Shown: positions 14,557 to 19,604 of the stretch, in pieces
How positions within the stretch are numbered: the stretch's first letter is position 1
Layout of the letters: each line of letters begins with the position of its first letter
Source: a virus
DNA length: 20,402 nt
Strand: one strand, 5' to 3'
IMG/VR virus record: IMGVR_UViG_3300030329_003727
Coordinates: 1 to 20,402 of that record
Notes under the pieces: generated by a model
Databases searched by the model: none
Seen by the model: only the letters and a program-made list of their open reading frames with translations
What the model was told of the DNA's origin: nothing
Translations under genes and position numbers: made by a program

Positions 14557-14689
14557 GTGAGTGTGATGGGACGGTTACATTACAATATTGTGTATAGCAC
14601 ACAGTATATAAATGTTGCTGCTATAAAATCTATTGATGCAGAGTTGCACAGATTTTAAAATGGTTGTGTACAACCTACATCACATTCAC
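14557..14689 (+). ncRNA. Candidate cloverleaf-like RNA with four-way junction
   Basis: The interval 14,492-14,705 has no gene but a neat fold. A 12-bp closing stem (14557-14568 with 14678-14689, one G-U) surrounds three arms. Arm one is ACATT/AATGT (14577-14581, 14611-14615) enclosing an 8-bp stem (14585-14592, 14600-14607). Arm two is an 8-bp TAAAATCT/AGATTTTA stem (14624-14631, 14650-14657) with inner TGCA/TGCA. Arm three is GGTTG-TGTA-CAACC (14662-14675). A short T-run follows at 14693. It is not a tRNA: arm sizes are wrong and there is no T-loop. No known class was recognised. Confidence 0.6.
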
Positions 14690-14705
14690 CACTTTTTACC
14701 ACAAT

Positions 14706-14734
14706 TTGACAATTAACTAGAATACTAATATAAT
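14706..14734 (+). promoter_or_regulatory. Perfect sigma-70-type promoter TTGACA-17-TATAAT
   Basis: TTGACA (14706-14711), exactly 17 nt, then TATAAT (14729-14734). This is the classical proteobacterial consensus, not the Bacteroidota one. It lies 16 nt before the 32-codon gene at 14751. It may be an early phage promoter or chance in AT-rich DNA. Confidence 0.45.
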
Positions 14735-14750
14735 ACAATATAACACTGTT

Positions 14751-14849
14751 ATGAAAAAAAGAGATAAAGATGATAAACTAATATGGATAAGTGAAACAAT
14801 TAAAAGAGATAGTAAAGGAAACATAATAACTTATACATTTGTAAGATAA
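14751..14849 (+). CDS. Possible 32-residue microprotein
   Basis: A short frame, very basic and acidic at its start (MKKRDKDDKLIWISETIKRD), ending SKGNIITYTFVR. It sits immediately after the TTGACA/TATAAT pair. The internal pattern (charged, then I-W-I-S, then NIITYTFVR) resembles a strand-turn-strand minidomain. A hairpin TGAACA/TGTTCA (14863-14884) follows. No family; coding status is uncertain because of its length. Confidence 0.4.
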   Translation: MKKRDKDDKLIWISETIKRDSKGNIITYTFVR

Positions 14850-14919
14850 AAGAAACAACACCTGAACATGTGTAAAACTGTTCATTGAATCAATTTAACA
14901 ACACTTAAAATATAACATT

Positions 14920-15393
14920 ATGGAAGATACAATAATGAAAAACAATCTTGATATTCTTGAATCAAGTAGATTTAAAACTGTAAGATTATCTAATCAATTA
15001 ATAGTAGGCAATTTCAGTTCACCTCATTCATTTACATTTGAAGATGGTTCTGTATTAGATGCTGTTAGTGATTATGATAGTGAAAGATTAAAAGTAACAT
15101 TCATTGAAACTGTTGTAAGAGATGAACATAAGTTTAGAAAATTACATAATGATGTATCTACAGTTCAATTAAAATTCACATTAAGCCAAGAAGTAGACAA
15201 TGAAATAATGGCATGGTTAAAAATGTGGGAACATAATGATGTAGATATAGTTTTATGTCCATTACCAATGATTCAAGCATTGCAACAAGGACATGAATCT
15301 AATTTTGTTTCTTTATTAAATAGTCCATTTAGGGCTGTTAGAATGAAAGATAGAATTAAGAAATTATCATCAATTGATACATTTTCAATATAA
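14920..15393 (+). CDS. Hypothetical protein
   Basis: A 157-residue protein starting MEDTIMKNNLDILESSRFKTVRL; the second methionine (MKNNLD, 14935) is an alternative start. Residues about 18-60 look beta-rich (TVRLSNQLIVGNF, HSFTFEDGSVLDAV), then a mixed helix-strand body including DEHKFRKLHNDV, EIMAWLKMWEHNDVDIVLCPLPMIQAL and a basic end (FRAVRMKDRIKKLSS). The VDIVLCPLPMIQAL segment resembles a central strand followed by a helix. No family is recognised. It is AT-rich like its downstream neighbours and is followed by a long hairpin. Confidence 0.7.
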   Translation: MEDTIMKNNLDILESSRFKTVRLSNQLIVGNFSSPHSFTFEDGSVLDAVSDYDSERLKVTFIETVVRDEHKFRKLHNDVSTVQLKFTLSQEVDNEIMAWLKMWEHNDVDIVLCPLPMIQALQQGHESNFVSLLNSPFRAVRMKDRIKKLSSIDTFSI

Positions 15394-15402
15394 TTTTAGG
15401 GC

Positions 15403-15441
15403 AAATAAGGGAGAATAGAGTTACAATATTCTCTCTTATTT
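15403..15441 (+). terminator. Long intergenic hairpin, terminator or mRNA end
   Basis: A 15-bp stem (15403-15417 with 15427-15441, one G-U) with loop GAGTTACAA. The stem's own 3' side ends in TTT but no longer U-run follows, so it may be a transcript-end protector rather than a terminator. Confidence 0.55.
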
Positions 15442-15483
15442 AAATATAATTAATCAATTTAATAACATTTAAAAACAGTTAAC

Positions 15484-15699
15484 ATGAAAACAATCTTGAA
15501 ATCAATATTTTTAACAACACTTGTAGCAATCTTTTGCGCTTGTGTATTTACATTATTAGGTTTAATCCTAAACTTTTGGAATGAAACTCTTGCCAATGCT
15601 TCATTAGCATTTATAGCATCTGTTGTAATAGGTACAATATCTTATTTTGGCATTGATGTTGCAATACAATCTTGGACAGGAGATAAATTACCTTTTTAA
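15484..15699 (+). CDS. Small membrane protein, two predicted segments
   Basis: A 71-residue hydrophobic protein. Segment one is about residues 8-31 (FLTTLVAIFCACVFTLLGLILNF), after the basic N-terminus MKTILK. Segment two is about 38-60 (NASLAFIASVVIGTISYFGIDV). The tail is IQSWTGDKLPF. No signal-peptide cleavage site is evident. No family is recognised. In an early-arm position it could alter the host envelope or exclude other phages (inference only). It is preceded by an A-rich leader and followed by structured non-coding sequence. Confidence 0.65.
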   Translation: MKTILKSIFLTTLVAIFCACVFTLLGLILNFWNETLANASLAFIASVVIGTISYFGIDVAIQSWTGDKLPF

Positions 15700-15725
15700 A
15701 ATTTAAATTATAAGAAATAAACATA

Positions 15726-15799
15726 AAATTAAACTCTCGAAAGTTTTAACTTGAATCCCTTGAATAGGTTTATCCTTGATTTGGTAGAGAGTTTAATTT
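15726..15799 (+). ncRNA. Hairpin RNA with perfect 13-bp stem
   Basis: AAATTAAACTCTC (15726-15738) pairs perfectly with GAGAGTTTAATTT (15787-15799), enclosing 48 nt that include AGG-TTTAT-CCT. It lies 27 nt after the membrane-protein stop. It could be an mRNA 3' end or an independent small RNA; no U-run follows. Confidence 0.5.
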
Positions 15800-15810
15800 A
15801 AAATTTGTAC

Positions 15811-15935
15811 ACAGGTATTTATAGACTATACCTTGTTTTCTAGAAACTAAAAGAATCTTGACACTGACTAACTGCAGATAGTCACTATTTGAAACAACAT
15901 ACTTTGATATGAGTGTTTAATATGTAAAGAGTGTC
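15811..15935 (+). ncRNA. Structured leader in front of the hammerhead
   Basis: Hairpin GGTAT/ATACC (15814-15818, 15828-15832) is followed by GACAC (15860-15864), which pairs with GTGTC (15931-15935) around a TGACTA/TAGTCA hairpin (15865-15870, 15879-15884) and CATA/TATG. The closing stem abuts stem III of the ribozyme, so they could stack coaxially. Confidence 0.35.
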
Positions 15936-15986
15936 CTTATTTTGTGATGTGTATCACAACTGATGATTCCAAAAGGATGAAATAAG
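15936..15986 (+). ncRNA. Type III hammerhead ribozyme
   Basis: All core parts are present in order. Stem III 5' strand is CTTAT (15936-15940). The cleavage triplet is ATT, with scission expected after T15941. Stem I is a 7-bp hairpin (15942-15948 with 15953-15959, loop GTGT). The core CTGATGA is 15960-15966. Stem II is TTCC-AAAA-GGAT (15967-15978), then GAA (15979-15981), then ATAAG (15982-15986), which pairs with CTTAT. The U-A pair next to the cleavage site is kept. The only irregularity is a U-U at the base of stem II, where G-C is usual, so stem II has just three Watson-Crick pairs. The 3' product would begin at 15942 and carry the downstream structured RNAs and the 16235 gene. Confidence 0.78.
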
Positions 15987-16029
15987 AAAATAAAACCCAA
16001 GTATTACAGACGAAACGAAAGTTAGAAGT

Positions 16030-16115
16030 GAAATCTTGCACGGGTTTGAAGGTTACTTACAGCATTTATTAGGAAATACTTGACTTGTTAATGTAACCTG
16101 TTTCTGCAAGATTTC
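16030..16115 (+). ncRNA. Two-tier stem RNA downstream of the ribozyme
   Basis: A perfect 11-bp stem (16030-16040 with 16105-16115) encloses a perfect 7-bp stem AGGTTAC/GTAACCT (16050-16056, 16093-16099). GGGTTT (16042-16047), in the internal loop, can pair with AAACCC (15993-15998) upstream, a possible pseudoknot linking it to the ribozyme 3' flank. Confidence 0.5.
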
Positions 16116-16127
16116 TTGTTATAATCT

Positions 16128-16216
16128 AAAATGAGTGTGTTAAAGAATGTATTCAGCAGTCTTAAATTAATTACTAAATAAATTAAACACACATTCTGTT
16201 ATTGCACACTCATTTT
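16128..16216 (+). ncRNA. Long-stem RNA upstream of the 69-codon gene
   Basis: A perfect 12-bp stem AAAATGAGTGTG/CACACTCATTTT (16128-16139, 16205-16216) encloses AGAATGT/ACATTCT (16144-16150, 16191-16197) and an AT-rich tip. It ends 18 nt before the ATG at 16235 and may be part of that gene's leader. Confidence 0.5.
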
Positions 16217-16234
16217 ATTAAAATCAATTAAATT

Positions 16235-16444
16235 ATGGAAAAAATTACAAACTTTTTTGCTTTATATTATGATATGGTTCATAGACAAGGCAAATCATTA
16301 GTAGATGTTAAATTAAAAATATTAAAAGATAGACAAGATGATAAAATATCTGATTTAGTATATTTTAGTTTAATGAAAGGATTAGCAAAGGAAGAGCAAC
16401 AATTTGAACAATTGAAAGAAATTGATAAATTTTTAGATAGTTAA
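16235..16444 (+). CDS. Small helical hypothetical protein
   Basis: A 69-residue protein predicted to be helical throughout: MEKITNFFALYYDMVHRQGKSL, then VDVKLKILKDRQDDKISDLVYFSLMKGL, then KEEQQFEQLKEIDKFLDS. Mixed charge and short length would suit a two- or three-helix bundle or a protein partner. No family is recognised. It is flanked on both sides by candidate structured RNAs and sits directly upstream of the Ro-like gene, so a role in the same ribonucleoprotein is possible but unproven. Confidence 0.65.
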   Translation: MEKITNFFALYYDMVHRQGKSLVDVKLKILKDRQDDKISDLVYFSLMKGLAKEEQQFEQLKEIDKFLDS

Positions 16445-16452
16445 TGAATTAA

Positions 16453-16671
16453 AGGAAAGGGATTCAGCAAATAACAACTATAAACAACAAATGTCAGTGA
16501 GATAAAGCCGAACCATATTGCCCATAGGGATTGATATGGGGGTTAACCTTTACGGACTGAATATTTAGTTTTGTGCATTTCTAGTGGATAGAAATCAAAT
16601 AAAAAATGCACAACACCCTTTCCTGTTTAATGCGAGCATTGCTTGGTCACAACCCCAAGATTAGAAACGCA
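16453..16671 (+). ncRNA. Multi-branched RNA directly upstream of the Ro-like gene
   Basis: A 9-bp closing stem AGGAAAGGG/CCCTTTCCT (16453-16461, 16616-16624) encloses two domains. One is ATTCAG/CTGAAT (16462-16467, 16557-16562) with inner CCATAT/ATATGG (16513-16518, 16534-16539). The other is TTGTGC followed by ATTTCTA-GTGGA-TAGAAAT (16577-16595), closed by TGCACAA (16607-16613). A 3' domain has TGCG/CGCA (16631-16634, 16668-16671) enclosing CTTGG/CCAAG (16642-16646, 16655-16659). It is unusually G-rich for this arm and no frame spans it. No known class was recognised. It may be an untranslated leader, an independent RNA or a ligand of the downstream protein. Confidence 0.55.
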
Positions 16672-16714
16672 GAGTGGACAATTAACATTAATATAAACTA
16701 AAAAATCATTAAAA

Positions 16715-18145
16715 ATGGACAAGTCAAGTTTAATAGATGTAATGCGTCAAAAAGACACATTAACATCTAATGATGCAATTACACATTCAACATCATTAAA
16801 TAATTGTGTAGATTTATTCTTTATTGCGGGAGCAAGTAGAAGAATGAGTGAAAAAGAAATTCTAATTATGTTTCAAAGAGCATATGCAGAAGATAAATTA
16901 CTTGCTTTAACTCTATTATTTTGGAGTAGAGATATTAGGGGGGGAGCAGGAGAAAGAAGATTCTTTAGAATTATTTGGAATCATCTTGTTAAAACTAATA
17001 ATGATATTTTTGTTAGTTCATTATTACCTTTAATCCCTGAATATGGTAGATGGGATGATATTTGGAAAATAGAAAGTTTTAGGCCTTTAATGTCTAATTA
17101 TTTAAGTATTAAAATATCTGAAATTATTCTTGGTACTGATAATTCATTATTATGTAAATGGTTACCAAGAAAAGGTATGTTATTTGAAATGATTAGAAAG
17201 AGATTAAAAATGACACCTAAAGAATTAAGGAAAGTATTAGTTAATAATAGTCACACTGTTGAACAACAAATGTGTGAAAAAGACTGGAAACATATAGTAT
17301 ATTCTCATATTCCTTCAGTTGCATTTGCAAGATATCGTAAAGCATTTAATAAACATGATGAAACAAGATTTCAATTATTTTTAGAAAATGTTAAAAAATA
17401 TGGAGATGAAAAGATAAATGCTAATGCTATATTTCCTCACGATGTTATTAAAGGCGATATTTTATTAAATGGAGTAGATGAACAATGGGCTAATTTACCT
17501 GATTATATGGAAAATTATAATGGTAAATTATTACCTGTTTGTGATGTATCTGGTTCTATGGGAATAGAAATATCCGGTAGAACAACAGCTTTAGATGTAT
17601 GTATTGCTTTAGGTTTATATATATCTGAAAGAAATAAAGGTATATTTAAAGATGCATTTATGACTTTTAGTGAAAATCCTGAAATGAATTATATAAAAGG
17701 TGATACAATATCTGATAGATATTCACAATTACATTCAGCTGAATGGGGACTAAATACAGATTTGTATTTAACTTTTAAAGTTTTATTAAATAAAGCATTA
17801 GATAATAATATAAGTTCAGATGAAATGCCTGATACATTATTAATTATGTCTGATATGGAATTTGATTCAGCTGTAGAAAATTCAACAAATTATGAAGCTA
17901 TTGAAGCATTATATACATCACATGGATATAAAATCCCAAAGATAGTATTTTGGAATTTACAAGGTAGAATAGGAAATGTTCCTGTTAATTGTAATGTCCC
18001 TAATACTGCACTTGTTAGTGGATTTAGTCCTGCGATATTGAAATCTATTCTTAAGAATGAAAAAGTTATCTGTACGCCATTAACTATAATGTTAGATACT
18101 TTAAATTCTGAAAGGTATGACTTAATAAGAAGCACACTTTCATAG
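16715..18145 (+). CDS. DUF2828/Ro-like protein with von Willebrand A (MIDAS) domain
   Basis: A 476-residue protein. The N-terminal part (about 1-250) is helical and resembles DUF2828 and the TROVE repeats of Ro60/Rsr: NCVDLFFIAGASRRM, then LALTLLFWSRDIRGGAGERRFFR (about 63-85) and LLPLIPEYGRWDDIW (about 103-117). The C-terminal part is a vWA fold with a complete metal-ion-dependent adhesion site: CDVSGSM (D277, S279, S281), T348 in GLNTDLY and D380 in LLIMSDMEFD. Ro proteins bind misfolded and Y RNAs through the helical ring and help nucleases in RNA quality control. That an RNA is bound here is inference from resemblance and from the RNAs upstream. The hairpin terminator overlaps the stop codon. 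The DUF2828 link was by recognition. Confidence 0.75.
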   Translation: MDKSSLIDVMRQKDTLTSNDAITHSTSLNNCVDLFFIAGASRRMSEKEILIMFQRAYAEDKLLALTLLFWSRDIRGGAGERRFFRIIWNHLVKTNNDIFVSSLLPLIPEYGRWDDIWKIESFRPLMSNYLSIKISEIILGTDNSLLCKWLPRKGMLFEMIRKRLKMTPKELRKVLVNNSHTVEQQMCEKDWKHIVYSHIPSVAFARYRKAFNKHDETRFQLFLENVKKYGDEKINANAIFPHDVIKGDILLNGVDEQWANLPDYMENYNGKLLPVCDVSGSMGIEISGRTTALDVCIALGLYISERNKGIFKDAFMTFSENPEMNYIKGDTISDRYSQLHSAEWGLNTDLYLTFKVLLNKALDNNISSDEMPDTLLIMSDMEFDSAVENSTNYEAIEALYTSHGYKIPKIVFWNLQGRIGNVPVNCNVPNTALVSGFSPAILKSILKNEKVICTPLTIMLDTLNSERYDLIRSTLS

Positions 18146-18160
18146 TGTGTTTCTTATTTT
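18127..18160 (+). terminator. Terminator overlapping the Ro-like stop codon
   Basis: A 12-bp stem AAGAAGCACACT/AGTGTGTTTCTT (18127-18138, 18144-18155, one G-U), loop TTCAT, then ATTTT. The TAG stop lies in the loop-stem border, so ribosomes reaching the stop would disturb the hairpin. Confidence 0.6.
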
Positions 18161-18171
18161 AATTTAATAAA

Positions 18172-18199
18172 TCATTTAAAACACTTAAAACACTTAAAA
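18172..18199 (+). repeat. Short tandem CACTTAAAA repeats in leader
   Basis: Two perfect CACTTAAAA units follow a diverged TCATTTAAAA unit and end 2 nt before the ATG at 18202. An A-rich leader without a Shine-Dalgarno site is typical for Bacteroidota; the repeat may simply enrich A. Confidence 0.5.
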
Positions 18200-18201
18200 C
18201 T

Positions 18202-18525
18202 ATGAAAAAATTCAAGGTAAAAACATATTGTAATATATTTGGGGAGCATAATTGTTCTCAAGATGAATTAATAGACAAAATAACTGTTGAATTCGATACT
18301 TTATTCGAAGCAATAGTTTATTTATTTGAATGTACATATCCTATTACTCATATCTCGGATTTAATACCTGATTTTAACAAGATAGAAGATGATGAAAATT
18401 TAATAAATATCACATCCACTTGTAAAGATTTAGACTTATTCGTTAAAAATCAAAAAGATAGCGAGTTTAATGGTATGTATACAGCCACGGTAACGGCTTT
18501 CAGTTACTATAATACTAATTATTAA
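18202..18525 (+). CDS. Hypothetical protein
   Basis: A 107-residue protein, MKKFKVKTYCNIFGEHNCSQDELIDKITVEFDTLFEAIVYLFECTYPITHISD..., ending TATVTAFSYYNTNY. A strand-helix-strand order (KFKVKTYCNI, LFEAIVYLFE, GMYTATVTAF) suggests a small alpha/beta fold with Asp-rich loops. No family is recognised. It precedes the 207-residue gene by 19 nt and probably shares its transcript. Confidence 0.65.
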   Translation: MKKFKVKTYCNIFGEHNCSQDELIDKITVEFDTLFEAIVYLFECTYPITHISDLIPDFNKIEDDENLINITSTCKDLDLFVKNQKDSEFNGMYTATVTAFSYYNTNY

Positions 18526-18544
18526 TAATTAAATTTAAATTATC

Positions 18545-19168
18545 ATGGAAAATCAATTAAACACAGGTAAATTAGAAACCTTAAAAATGGGCGATGTTTT
18601 ATTAGTTAAAGCAAGAAATGTAGCAAATGATAAAATTCAATTAGAATTTGCTGAAGTTTTAGAAAGCTCAACAAGAACAAAAAGCGCGTTAGGAATGTTC
18701 AATAAATCAGATTCTAATTTTACTTCAGGGGCAAGAAGAGCTTGGATGACTGCTGAACCAGAAGATGCAGCAGAATTATTAGGAATAAATGTAGATTTTA
18801 CAGAAAATGGAAATTGGATAGAAGAAGAAACTACAGGATATGATATAATTCCTTTAAATATTTTAAATCCAACTGTTGAAGGTGTATCCTTAAAAGTACA
18901 AGTTACTGAAACTACTACACCAACACAATGGCAAGAAGAAAATGTAGAAAGAGCAGCTAAAAAAGCAGGTAGAGATGGAGATTATATTACTCACGAAGGT
19001 AATTATATTTTCAGTAATACTGATGTTGTTTTAGATGAAGCTAATCATACATTTTTACAACCAGATTCAACTGGAGTTTCTTCACCAAAAGCCATTCCTG
19101 CTATAGAGAGAGAAGAATTTGTTAATGAGAATACAGGTGAGATAGTAACTGCAGAATTAAACAGCTAA
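18545..19168 (+). CDS. Hypothetical acidic protein, possible ssDNA-binding replication factor
   Basis: A 207-residue acidic protein. Residues about 10-45 form beta strands (LETLKMGDVLLVKARNVANDKIQLEFAEVLE), then a Ser/Arg-rich loop (TRTKSALGMFNKSDSNFTSGARRAWMTAE), then further strands (YDIIPLNI, VSLKVQVTETTTPTQW) and an acidic tail (IEREEFVNENTGEIVTAELNS). A beta-rich core with an acidic tail, encoded next to the polymerase, resembles phage ssDNA-binding proteins, whose tails contact replication partners. This is a positional guess, since no OB-fold signature could be confirmed. It is followed by a very AT-rich gap. Confidence 0.5.
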   Translation: MENQLNTGKLETLKMGDVLLVKARNVANDKIQLEFAEVLESSTRTKSALGMFNKSDSNFTSGARRAWMTAEPEDAAELLGINVDFTENGNWIEEETTGYDIIPLNILNPTVEGVSLKVQVTETTTPTQWQEENVERAAKKAGRDGDYITHEGNYIFSNTDVVLDEANHTFLQPDSTGVSSPKAIPAIEREEFVNENTGEIVTAELNS

Positions 19169-19229
19169 CGGATTAGGTTAGACGAAAGATATATATAAAT
19201 TATTTATATTATATAAATTATGAAAATAG

Positions 19230-19268
19230 TTTGTATAATATAAATAGTTTATGTATATTTGTAAACTA
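19230..19268 (+). promoter_or_regulatory. Host-type promoter with palindrome around the -7 box
   Basis: TTTG (19230-19233), 20 nt, then TATATTTG (19254-19261), which fits the Bacteroidota consensus. TAGTTTA (19245-19251) and TAAACTA (19262-19268) form a perfect 7-bp inverted repeat flanking the -7 element, a good operator position. It drives the 79-codon gene and DNA polymerase. Confidence 0.65.
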
Positions 19269-19315
19269 ATTCTGTATAACGGCATATAAACTTTAATTAG
19301 AAACCAATTATTGAA

Positions 19316-19341
19316 AAAGGTAGTAATTTACTGCCTTTTTT
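19316..19341 (+). terminator. Leader terminator upstream of the polymerase operon
   Basis: A 10-bp stem (19316-19325 with 19329-19338, one G-U), loop ATT, U-run to 19341. It lies between the 19230 promoter and the ATG at 19365, so transcription from that promoter would meet it about 50 nt downstream: a possible attenuator, or simply the end of an upstream message. Confidence 0.65.
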
Positions 19342-19364
19342 AATGCACTAAAAATCAATAAATT

Positions 19365-19604
19365 ATGGGACAAATGAAATGGATTTATGGTATGGTTGAA
19401 GATGGTTCATATATAATATTTAAGAAAATGTATGAAACTGCATTGAATACTAATACAGATAAATTTAAATTTGGGGGTGAAGAATTTAGTATAACCAAAG
19501 CCAAACATATATGTATCTATGGAGATAAAGCTCAAAAAGAGTATGATAAATATATTGATAGTATAGCTGATGCTGAATATGATGCTATATATTTAGAACA
19601 ATGA
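19365..19604 (+). CDS. Hypothetical protein coupled to DNA polymerase
   Basis: A 79-residue protein (MGQMKWIYGMVEDGSYIIFKKMYETALN..., ending DSIADAEYDAIYLEQ). It could be a small strand-helix fold: WIYGMVEDGSYIIFK is beta-like and KAQKEYDKYIDSIADAEYD is helical and acidic. No family is recognised. Its stop overlaps the polymerase start as ATGA, so the two are probably translationally coupled, and a role beside the polymerase is likely from context alone. Confidence 0.65.
   Translation: MGQMKWIYGMVEDGSYIIFKKMYETALNTNTDKFKFGGEEFSITKAKHICIYGDKAQKEYDKYIDSIADAEYDAIYLEQ

Noticed and set aside
13991-19187. Shared words GGTTAGACGAAA and ACGGATTAGG near 13,936-14,002 (minus) and 19,168-19,187 (plus)
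   Set aside because: Repeats of 10-12 bases are expected by chance between two positions in 20 kb; the arrangement differs between copies, so no attachment site or iteron is claimed.
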